Shown in pieces: positions 30,423 to 38,022 of a DNA stretch of 64,000 bases. The position numbers were made by a program, and so were the translations under genes. Source of the DNA: Microbacterium sp. SSM24 (lineage in GTDB: Bacteria; Actinomycetota; Actinomycetes; Actinomycetales; Microbacteriaceae). A model generated the notes under the pieces. The model was not told the DNA's origin and ran no database searches. It was given only the letters and a program-made list of their open reading frames with translations. Location of the stretch: assembly GCF_025989145.1 (NCBI RefSeq), contig NZ_JAPDNQ010000001.1, positions 620,001 to 684,000 of the forward strand. Reading direction: 5' to 3'. Every line of letters begins with the position of its first letter. Within the stretch, counting starts at the first letter, position 1.

Positions 30423-32102
30423 ATGGCCCCTAAAATTCCTGACATGGCTCCCGGCGAGCGTTCGTCAGCGGCGTTCACCACGCCGGGAACGCGCACGCGC
30501 TCGATCTGGCTGACGCAGCTCGTGCTCGCCGCGAGCCTGGTCATGATGTGCGTGCTCGTGCTCGCCCTGCAGCCCGATCTGTTCGCACTGTGGACGTTCG
30601 CGGTCGGGATGCTGACCCTCATCGTGCTCACCCTCGCGACGCTCGCGCTCCCTTGGTCCCGCCTGCCGCGGACCGCCGTGCTGGCCGTGCCCTTTCTCGA
30701 CGCTCTTGCGATCGGCCTGCTGGCCGCCAGCAACACGCAGCTGCGGTTCGGGTTCCTGTGGGTGTTCCCGGTCATGTGGGTCGCGCTGCACTTCCGCGTC
30801 GTCTACCTCGGCGCCATGCTCGCGCTCATCGGGGGGATCCTGCTGCTCCACTCGGCGACGGAGCCCTCGAGCGCGTCGGCGCTGCGCGTCTTCACGGTCC
30901 TGCTCTCCCTGACCTTCCTCGGTATCACGGCGCACCTCGCGATGCGTCAGACCCATGCCCTGCGCCGTCTCCTCAGCCGCCAGGCCGGAAGACTCACCGT
31001 CGCGCTCGAGCGCACCTCGGCACAGGAGCGCCGCACGAACGAGATCCTCAACGGCGTCGACACCGGCGTGGCGCGCCTGTCGCCGTCGGGTGAGGTCCTC
31101 GCCGTCAACGACGCCTACGCGCGCCTCTACGGGCTCGACCCGCTCGACCCGAGCCTGCCCGCACGCTCGGTCGAGTACACCGAGCTGCGCGGCATGCCGG
31201 TTCCCCCCTCCGGACGGCCGTTCGCCCGCGCGGCACGCGGCGAGCTGTTCGCCGACGCGCGCGTGTGGCTGTTCACTCCCTCGGGGGAATGGCGCGTGCT
31301 GTCGGTCACCGCGAAGCCCCTCGCGGCATCCGACGGCGAGGATGCCAGCATCCTGCTCGTCGTCCACGACGTCACCGCCATCACGCACGCCCAGCGGGAA
31401 CGCGAACGGCTGTCCGCGATGGCCTCGCACGAGCTGAAGCATCCGCTGACGGTCATGATCGGCAACGCCGAGCTCGCGCTCGAGACGGAGAACCTGACCC
31501 CGAAGATGCGTCAGCGCCTCGAGGCGATCGTGGGGGCGAGCGAGCGGATGCTGGAGATGACGAACACCATGCTCCAGACCTCGCGCACGGCCTTCTCGGC
31601 GCGCGAAGCCTACGACGACCTCGACCTGCGACAGATCGTGGCGGACTCGGTCGACTCGTTCCGCGCCACGGCGAACGCCCACGAAGTCGACATCGCGCTC
31701 GATCTCGACGAGCGACTGCCGGTGACCGCCGACGGATTCCGGGTGCGACAGGTCATCGACAATCTCGTGAGCAACGCGATCAAGTACACCGCGCGCGAGG
31801 GCCGCGTGCGCATCGTCGGCGAACTCGACGGCAGAGACGTCTCGCTCGTGGTCTCCGACACCGGGATCGGCATCGCCGCGAGCGATCTGCCCAACATCCT
31901 CACGCCCTACTTCCGCACCGCGAAGGCCAAGGAGACCGCGAGCGGCACGGGACTCGGTCTCGGCATCACGCGCGAGATCATCGCCGCGCACGGCGGCACG
32001 CTCGCGATCGACAGCGAACCGGGCGTGGGCACGACGGTGTCGGTGCGCCTGCCGCGCAGTGTGGACACCGTCGCCGCCACCGGGATGGGGACCCGCGCAT
32101 GA
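30423..32102 (+). CDS. Membrane sensor histidine kinase with PAS domain
   Basis: A 559-residue kinase. N-terminal membrane region (about 20-175) with six helices and no large outside loop, suggesting membrane or intramembrane sensing. A short coiled linker leads to a PAS domain (about 195-310), then HisKA with His336 in SHELKHPLTV and a HATPase domain with DNLVSNAIKYT, DTGIGI and GTGLGLGI. ATG 30423 has GGAG five bases upstream. Its ATGA stop overlaps the next gene, so the kinase and the GGDEF-like protein are translationally coupled. Confidence 0.92.
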   Translation: MAPKIPDMAPGERSSAAFTTPGTRTRSIWLTQLVLAASLVMMCVLVLALQPDLFALWTFAVGMLTLIVLTLATLALPWSRLPRTAVLAVPFLDALAIGLLAASNTQLRFGFLWVFPVMWVALHFRVVYLGAMLALIGGILLLHSATEPSSASALRVFTVLLSLTFLGITAHLAMRQTHALRRLLSRQAGRLTVALERTSAQERRTNEILNGVDTGVARLSPSGEVLAVNDAYARLYGLDPLDPSLPARSVEYTELRGMPVPPSGRPFARAARGELFADARVWLFTPSGEWRVLSVTAKPLAASDGEDASILLVVHDVTAITHAQRERERLSAMASHELKHPLTVMIGNAELALETENLTPKMRQRLEAIVGASERMLEMTNTMLQTSRTAFSAREAYDDLDLRQIVADSVDSFRATANAHEVDIALDLDERLPVTADGFRVRQVIDNLVSNAIKYTAREGRVRIVGELDGRDVSLVVSDTGIGIAASDLPNILTPYFRTAKAKETASGTGLGLGITREIIAAHGGTLAIDSEPGVGTTVSVRLPRSVDTVAATGMGTRA

Positions 32103-33274
32103 ACGACCTCGCGGGCCTCGCCGGATTGAGTCTCGGCATCGCGCAGGCGGCGATCACGACGCTCGCCACGATGCTCACGATCGGCATCGGGTTTCTGAGC
32201 AAGCCCAGCACGGCGACGCTGTACTGGTCGTACGCCTTCGCTCTGGCGATGGTGGCGACGTTCGGCGTCGTTGCAGGCGACCTCAACGACGCCGAGACAC
32301 TGCGCCGCGCATCGCTCGGACTGCTGCTGGGCGCCCCCGCACTGCTCTGGTCGGGCTTCCGCGCCTCTTGGGGACGTCGCGCCTACCCGTGGGCAGGACC
32401 TGCGCTCGGCATCGTGGCGGGTGCGGTGTTCGTGGCGGCCGTCGACCTCGCCACGTTCACGGTCGCCTATCGCACGGCGTTCTTCGCGGCATCCCTGTTC
32501 GCGGGGCTGTTCTTCATCGACTGGGTGCGAGTGCCGGCGCGGCGTCACGACAAGGTCGTGCTGCCGATGGCGATCCTTTCGGGGGCGTTCTTCGTCGTCG
32601 CGCTCGGCACTTTCGTCGCGGGACTCGCCTACCCACCGACGGGCGGGGACGACTTCGTGCTGCTGCGCGCCGTCTCGTCCGTCGGGATGCTCCTCTACGT
32701 GGGCAGCGTTCTGGTGGCGGTGATCGGCGTCGCGACGCGCGACACTGTTTTCGCGCGCACGCCCGCGTCCACCTCGGACTGGCAGCGCTTCGAGCGCACG
32801 GCGATCGATCGGCTGCTGCGCGCGCAGCGCACCTCGGAGTCGTGGTCCGTGGTGTACCTCCAGCTCGACGATGCCGCCGACATCCGTCAGACGGCAGGTT
32901 CGCCGGCCTTCGCGTCGATCTCGGCGCGGCTCGAGGAAGCAGCCCGCGCCGTCTTCCCCTCCGAGACGGACGTGGGCAGCCCCTCACCGGGTGCGACGGT
33001 GCTTCTCGTACCGCGCGCGGATGCGGTCGTGCGCGACTGTCTGCGCGACGTGCTCAAACGGGTCCCGCAGCTCGACGTCGACGGACGGCTCGCGATCCGG
33101 CCGACGGCCAGCGCAGGGTGGGCACCGGCATCCGTCCTCGGCTACGACCTCGACGCCCTCGTCTACACGGCACGCGAGGCGGCGGGCGTCGCGGCGCAGA
33201 AGGGCGGCGACCGGTGGGAGCGGGTCAGCGCGGCTCTCGTCGAGGGCCTGCTCAGCCGGGCAGAGCAGCTGTAG
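32099..33274 (+). CDS. Membrane protein with degenerate GGDEF-like C-terminal domain
   Basis: A 391-residue protein. Seven predicted membrane helices (about 1-215) are followed by a cytoplasmic domain of about 165 residues. That domain follows the order of a diguanylate cyclase (VVYLQLDDAADIRQTAG at the start, YTAREAAGVAAQKGGDRW near the end) but has no GGDEF motif at the expected place, where GSPSPGATVLLVP is found. It is therefore probably not a cyclase; it may be a binding or signal-relay module. Coupled to the kinase upstream by an ATGA overlap. Confidence 0.7.
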   Translation: MNDLAGLAGLSLGIAQAAITTLATMLTIGIGFLSKPSTATLYWSYAFALAMVATFGVVAGDLNDAETLRRASLGLLLGAPALLWSGFRASWGRRAYPWAGPALGIVAGAVFVAAVDLATFTVAYRTAFFAASLFAGLFFIDWVRVPARRHDKVVLPMAILSGAFFVVALGTFVAGLAYPPTGGDDFVLLRAVSSVGMLLYVGSVLVAVIGVATRDTVFARTPASTSDWQRFERTAIDRLLRAQRTSESWSVVYLQLDDAADIRQTAGSPAFASISARLEEAARAVFPSETDVGSPSPGATVLLVPRADAVVRDCLRDVLKRVPQLDVDGRLAIRPTASAGWAPASVLGYDLDALVYTAREAAGVAAQKGGDRWERVSAALVEGLLSRAEQL

Positions 33275-33325
33275 CGCGACGAACCCGCTCGGGAGGATCC
33301 GTGCCGGATGCCGCGTCCCCGGCCG

Positions 33326-34180
33326 TCACGGCAGAGCGCGACGGGCTCGAGTCTGCTCGGCGCGCTGGTCGAGCAGGTCATCGGCCGGGTAGCCGACCTC
33401 GGTGAGCGTCAGCCCGCGCGCGGCGAGGACCTTGACCTCCGGGACGCGCTCCCGGGCGTCCCGGATCTCGACGATGTCCTCGAGGTCGAGGCGGCCCTCC
33501 CCGACCGCGACGCACGCGCCGACGAGGGCGCGCACCATGCTGTGGCAGAACGCGTCCGCCTTGACGTTCGCGACCAGGACGCCGTGGGCGTCGCGGTGCC
33601 AGTCGAACTCCAGGAGGGTGCGGATCGTGGTGGCCTCCTCGCGCGGCTTGCAGTAGGCCGCGAAGTCGTGGAGTCCGATGAGGGAGCGGGCCGCGGCATC
33701 CATCGTCGCGGCATCGAGCCGCGCACGCACCGACGTGGTGCGGTGGCGCTCGAGCGGATCGTAGCCGGCGACCGAGTCGGCGATGCGGTACTCGTAGCGA
33801 CGCCAGACGGCGGAGAAGCGGGCGTCGAACCCGGGTGCCGCCGCGGCCGATCGCGTGACGACGACGTCGGAGTAGGCACCCACGACGCCGGTGAGGCGGG
33901 CGGCGAGCGCCGCGACGGGGTCCGCTGCCTCTCCGGCCGTTCCCCGCGAGCGGCCTGCCAGGAGGCGTGCGCGCTGCGCGTCGTCGAGATCGACGTGGGC
34001 GACCTGACCGGTCGCGTGCACGCCGGCATCGGTCCGGCCCGCCACGACGAGACGCGTCTCACCGCCGAGCACGCGGCCGATGGCGGCTTCCAGCGTCTCC
34101 TGCACGGTGCGCAGTCCCGGCTGCCGTGCCCAGCCGCGGAAGTGAGTGCCGTCGTAGGCGATGTCGAGGCGGATGCGCAC
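33326..34180 (-). CDS. truA: tRNA pseudouridine synthase A
   Basis: Makes pseudouridine at positions 38-40 of tRNA anticodon arms. 284 residues; start RIRLDIAYDGTHFRGWARQPG, catalytic Asp in GRTDAGVHA, and FCHSMVRALVGACVAVGEG near the C terminus. GTG 34180 fits a leaderless promoter. In many actinobacteria truA sits after rplQ; here it is about 8 kb away from rplQ. Confidence 0.95.
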   Translation of the reverse strand: MRIRLDIAYDGTHFRGWARQPGLRTVQETLEAAIGRVLGGETRLVVAGRTDAGVHATGQVAHVDLDDAQRARLLAGRSRGTAGEAADPVAALAARLTGVVGAYSDVVVTRSAAAAPGFDARFSAVWRRYEYRIADSVAGYDPLERHRTTSVRARLDAATMDAAARSLIGLHDFAAYCKPREEATTIRTLLEFDWHRDAHGVLVANVKADAFCHSMVRALVGACVAVGEGRLDLEDIVEIRDARERVPEVKVLAARGLTLTEVGYPADDLLDQRAEQTRARRALP

Positions 34181-34186
34181 CTGCCC

Positions 34187-34192
34187 AGCCTA
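34187..34192 (-). promoter_or_regulatory. -10 box for leaderless truA mRNA
   Basis: TAGGCT on the minus strand six bases before the GTG at 34180; no ribosome-binding site lies between. Confidence 0.6.
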
Positions 34193-34216
34193 GTTCTGCC
34201 GCCTCACGCGAACGCG

Positions 34217-35650
34217 TCAGCCGAGGACGCTGGGCACGTGCAGAATCTGACCGCCTGCCGCCTGCAGGGCCATGCGCGCGAGCCTCGTGCGGTTCTCGCT
34301 CTCGCGCACGATCTCGCGCGCGACGACGGGGTGCACCCGCACGATGTCGTCGAGCACCGCGACGGGGAGCACGACCACATCGACCTCGCCGAGGGCCACC
34401 GCCCGCGAGATCGTCTGCGTGCGCGAGAGCGCGGTGAGACCGATGGCGTCGTCGCGCCCCAGCACGGCCACCTGGACGAAGCCGTCCTCGTCGGTGGGGA
34501 TGCCGAGCATGACACTGCCGGCGAGGATGAAGCGCGTCTCGGTCGGCACCGCACCGGGCCGCAGGATCGATTCCCCCGCGCAGTAGCGCTCGAGGCGCGC
34601 GTGCGCTGCCAGCGCATCGGCCTCCCCCGCCTTGAGGCTCAGCGTGGGCGCGATCTGGCGGAGTGCGTCCTGGAGCCGCGCAGGCGTGCGCCAGTCGTCG
34701 GTCAGGTCGCCGTCGAGGTGCAGCTCCGCGCGACGCGCGGCGTACCAGACCCGCGTCGCGAACGTGTCGAGGACCGCGTCACGGTCGCCGGGGTTGCGCA
34801 GCGGGACCGCGACGGAGTACTTCCCTCCGGAGAGGGTCGCGGCTGCGGGCTCACGGTCCGGTGCGATGAGCGGGATGTCGCGGGCGACGGCGACGAGCAG
34901 CTCCCGAACCCGTCCGGGCGGGTCGTCGCTGCCGAACTCGACCTCGAGCACCGCCGCGTGCGGGTCGGGACTGCGGGAGAGGTTCACGAACGAGCCGTCG
35001 GCGAGCTCGGATGTCGGCATCACGATGATGCCGTTCCCGGTGTCGAGATGGACGGCTCGCCAGTTCACCTCGACGATCTGCCCGCGGGCTCCGCCGGTCT
35101 CGATCCAGTCGCCGAGCTCGAACGGCGCCTCGAACACGAGGAACAGCCCCGACACGATCGAGCCGACCGCGTTCTGCAGGGCCAGGCCGACGACGATCGA
35201 GGTGATGCCGAGCGCGGCGAAGACGCCGGCGACGTCGGCATCCCACACCCACCAGAAGACCGCCGCGATGCCGAGCACGATGAAGACGAAGCGGATGAGG
35301 TCGCTGAAGATCGTGGGGAACCGGTCTCGCCACGAGCCCTTCTCGGCGCGGTGGAAGACGAGGTGGTTCACGGCGTTGATCGTCACGACGATCACCAGCA
35401 GTCCGAAGATCGTCCAGATCACTCTCGGCCAGGTGCCCTCGCCCTGCCACGCGCCGGGCTGGCTGATGAGCACGAGGATCCCGGCGACGGGGACGAGGTA
35501 GTTGCGCACGAGCAGGACGATCGGCGCGGCACGGCTCCCCCGCCGTGCCAGCGCGTTGTGGAACTCCGTCAGGCCGATGAGCGCGAGGGGCAGTCCCACC
35601 GAGACGATGACGGCGGGCCAGAACCACGGCTGCGAGACGATGTCGGCCAC
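34217..35650 (-). CDS. MscS-type channel with C-terminal cyclic-nucleotide-binding domain
   Basis: A 477-residue membrane protein: five or so helices in the first 165 residues, and the pore-lining MscS block GITSIVVGLALQNAVGSIVSGLFLVFEAPFELGDWIE, then the beta domain (GIIVMPTSELADGSFVNLSRS) and a C-terminal cNMP-binding domain (about 335-450: YCAGESILRPGAVPTETRFILAGSVMLG). This is the architecture of bacterial cyclic-nucleotide-gated MscS-like channels (bCNG). GTG 35650 lies seven bases after a cyclase-like receptor gene, so the ligand may come from that protein. Confidence 0.9.
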   Translation of the reverse strand: MADIVSQPWFWPAVIVSVGLPLALIGLTEFHNALARRGSRAAPIVLLVRNYLVPVAGILVLISQPGAWQGEGTWPRVIWTIFGLLVIVVTINAVNHLVFHRAEKGSWRDRFPTIFSDLIRFVFIVLGIAAVFWWVWDADVAGVFAALGITSIVVGLALQNAVGSIVSGLFLVFEAPFELGDWIETGGARGQIVEVNWRAVHLDTGNGIIVMPTSELADGSFVNLSRSPDPHAAVLEVEFGSDDPPGRVRELLVAVARDIPLIAPDREPAAATLSGGKYSVAVPLRNPGDRDAVLDTFATRVWYAARRAELHLDGDLTDDWRTPARLQDALRQIAPTLSLKAGEADALAAHARLERYCAGESILRPGAVPTETRFILAGSVMLGIPTDEDGFVQVAVLGRDDAIGLTALSRTQTISRAVALGEVDVVVLPVAVLDDIVRVHPVVAREIVRESENRTRLARMALQAAGGQILHVPSVLG

Positions 35651-35657
35651 GGATGCC

Positions 35658-37835
35658 TCACCCCTCCACGACGATCGCGGGGGCCTCGACCCTCCACACG
35701 CGCTGCGTGCCGCTCTGCGTCTCGACGTCGCCCGCGGGGAGCACCGCGATGGAGTCGGGCAGGCGATCGGCGACCCGCTGCGTGACGTAGATGCCCGGCT
35801 CGTCGGAGTCGCCCTGTACGCGGAACGCCAGGTTCACGGCACCCCCCCACATGTCGTACACGACGCGCGCGCGACCGATGAGCCCGCTGGTGACCTTGCC
35901 GGAGTCGAGCCCGGCGCGCAGGTCCAGCTTCACGCCCTGCTGGGTCGAGTAGCGCTCGAGGATGACGTCGAGCTCGAGAGCGAACTCGACGGCGCGGCGC
36001 GCGTTGTCCACGCGCGGCGTGGCGAGACCGCAGCTGGCCAGGTAGCTCTGACGCGTCGTGCGCACGCGCTCGACGCCGTGCCGCTCGGCCGCCTCGTCGA
36101 AGGAGCGGATCAGGTCGTTGAGACGTGCGATCGCCTCTTCCGACGACATCGCGAGGGCGAGCTCCTCGAATCCGACGATGTCGGCGAACACGACGGTGAC
36201 GTCGTCGCTGTCCTGGGTGATCGCGTCGTCGCCGTGCTTGTAGCGGTTGGCCATGCCCTCCGGCATGAACGACAGGATGAGCTGCTCCTGCGCCTTCTCC
36301 TGCTGGTCGATGAGGTGGGACTTGACCTCGAGGCTGCGGCTCATGTCGTTGAAGGCGTTCGCCACATCGGCGAGCTCGTCGCTCGATCCGGCATCCACCT
36401 GCACGCCCTCGTCGCCGGCGGCGATCCGCTGGGCGGCCGACTTCAGCCGTCGCAGCGGCCGGACGAAGATCTGCGCGAGCACCAGCGAGAGCAAGCACAC
36501 GAAGATGATCATCCCCGCCGTGGACAGGATGAGGTTGCGCGTGAAGTCCTCGACCGGCACGAGGGCCTCGGCCGAGGTTTCCTGCGCGACGATCGCCCAG
36601 TTCAGTCCGTCGACGCTCAGCGGCGCATAGGCGACGAGGCTGTCGCGGCCGAGGTAGTCGCGTTCGAGCAGCGTGCCGTCGTCGCCCGAGAGCGCTCGCG
36701 TCACCGCCTCGCTCGAGATGCTCTGCTGCATCAGGGTGTCGCCGTTCTGCACGCTGAGCGCCGCCGCGGCCGGCGGGAGGCCCGCGGCGACCGCCGCCGT
36801 CTCGTACTCGGCGGGGTCGTCGACGAGCTGGCGTGAGATCGACCGCATGAGCAGGTCGCGGCCCACCAGGTAGGTCTCGCCCGTGGCGCCGAGCCCGTTC
36901 ATGTTCCACTCGCCGCCGACGGTCATCACCTCGTTGATGCGATCGATCGGCAGCTCGATCGCGAGGGCGCCGATGACCTCGCCGTCGTCGGCGATCGGCG
37001 TGACCGCCCATCCGGCGGGGTTGCCCAAGCTCGGGCTGTACGGCGCGAAGTCCGCGATGACGACGCCGTCCACGATGTTGCGGTCCATCGCCTCCCGGTA
37101 CGCCACGGCCAGGTTCGACAGCCGATAGGGCCCCTCGAACAGATTCGTCCCGAGGTCGACGCCCTTGAACGCCGAATAGACGACGTTGCCCTCGGTGTCG
37201 ATCATGAGCACGTCTTCGAAGTCCTGCAGCTCGGTCATCGCGCGGTAGTACGGATGGAACCGCGCGTGCGCGGCCGACCACGCGCTCCCGTCCCCTGCGT
37301 CACTGGTGAGGATCGCGTCCTCCCAGCTCTCGAACGGGATGACGTAGTTGTCCTGCAGGTAGGTCTGGGCGGCATCCCGCGGGGCGAACGCGGAGCCGTC
37401 GACCGTCTCGCCGGTCGCCTCCGACAGGTCGGCGGCGAAGGTGTCACGGTAGTACGAGTCCACGCGATCGGATGCCGCGGCATCCTTCTGCCCCTGCTGG
37501 AGGTCCGCGAACCCCTCGGCGAACGCCCTCGCCGCCTGCTTGCTGGTGTCGTTCATGGCGCTCAGCCGCACGGCGTTCTCGATCGACGTGAACAGCTGCG
37601 TCACCTCGCGGCTGCGGTTCTCGCGGATCTCGACGAGCTTCTCGTAGGCGATGGCGCGCAGCGCCTCGGTGCCGTTGACGTAGCCGATGACCCCGACGAC
37701 GATGCTCGAGAGCACGCTCACCGAGAGCAGCATGATGAGCAGGATCGAGTAGATCGACAGCCCGGCGCGTCGACGAGGGCGCGGTGTGCCCACCCACTGG
37801 GTGGGTGCCGCCGTCGGCATGACCTGCTCGGACAC
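35658..37835 (-). CDS. Receptor-type class III nucleotide cyclase (dCache-HAMP-CYCc) with altered metal site
   Basis: A 725-residue transmembrane protein. Helix 1 near 30-50, an outside Cache-like sensor of about 380 residues, helix 2 (STAGMIIFVCLLSLVLAQIFV), HAMP, short coiled coil, then a class III cyclase domain from about 545. First metal ligand Asp552 (VFADIVGF) is present. The second, expected 44 residues on, is Gln596 in RTTRQSYLA where the family has GD. Substrate-side YDMWGGAVNLAFR keeps Asp, Asn and Arg. Activity is therefore uncertain. GTG 37835 has AAGGAG five bases upstream. Seven bases ahead of the channel gene. Confidence 0.88.
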   Translation of the reverse strand: MSEQVMPTAAPTQWVGTPRPRRRAGLSIYSILLIMLLSVSVLSSIVVGVIGYVNGTEALRAIAYEKLVEIRENRSREVTQLFTSIENAVRLSAMNDTSKQAARAFAEGFADLQQGQKDAAASDRVDSYYRDTFAADLSEATGETVDGSAFAPRDAAQTYLQDNYVIPFESWEDAILTSDAGDGSAWSAAHARFHPYYRAMTELQDFEDVLMIDTEGNVVYSAFKGVDLGTNLFEGPYRLSNLAVAYREAMDRNIVDGVVIADFAPYSPSLGNPAGWAVTPIADDGEVIGALAIELPIDRINEVMTVGGEWNMNGLGATGETYLVGRDLLMRSISRQLVDDPAEYETAAVAAGLPPAAAALSVQNGDTLMQQSISSEAVTRALSGDDGTLLERDYLGRDSLVAYAPLSVDGLNWAIVAQETSAEALVPVEDFTRNLILSTAGMIIFVCLLSLVLAQIFVRPLRRLKSAAQRIAAGDEGVQVDAGSSDELADVANAFNDMSRSLEVKSHLIDQQEKAQEQLILSFMPEGMANRYKHGDDAITQDSDDVTVVFADIVGFEELALAMSSEEAIARLNDLIRSFDEAAERHGVERVRTTRQSYLASCGLATPRVDNARRAVEFALELDVILERYSTQQGVKLDLRAGLDSGKVTSGLIGRARVVYDMWGGAVNLAFRVQGDSDEPGIYVTQRVADRLPDSIAVLPAGDVETQSGTQRVWRVEAPAIVVEG

Positions 37836-37880
37836 GTCGTCTCCTTCGTGCGCCTCTCCCGGGCGCAGGAAGCTTCCCCA

Positions 37881-37900
37881 AACCTCGGCGTGCCGAGGTT
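37881..37900. promoter_or_regulatory. Perfect inverted repeat at the cyclase promoter, probable operator
   Basis: AACCTCGGC-GT-GCCGAGGTT, 9-bp arms, located just downstream of a TAGTCT -10 box and 45 bases before the cyclase start. The position suits a repressor site over the transcription start. Confidence 0.55.
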
Positions 37901-37906
37901 GCGCCA

Positions 37907-37912
37907 AGACTA
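37907..37912 (-). promoter_or_regulatory. -10 box of the cyclase-channel operon
   Basis: TAGTCT on the minus strand, directly upstream of the inverted repeat at 37881-37900. No clear -35 is visible. Confidence 0.45.
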
Positions 37913-37990
37913 GCGCCCGGGCTCGCTCACGGGGTAGAGCGCGTTCCGGCAGCCGGTGATACGGCCTGCGGCATACGTGCGCACGCGTCG

Positions 37991-37996
37991 TAGAAT
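37991..37996 (+). promoter_or_regulatory. -10 box of the acyltransferase gene
   Basis: TAGAAT, 26 bases before the ATG at 38023; the -35 is not obvious. Confidence 0.45.
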
Positions 37997-38022
37997 GGCT
38001 GCTCCCCCACACACTGAAACTC

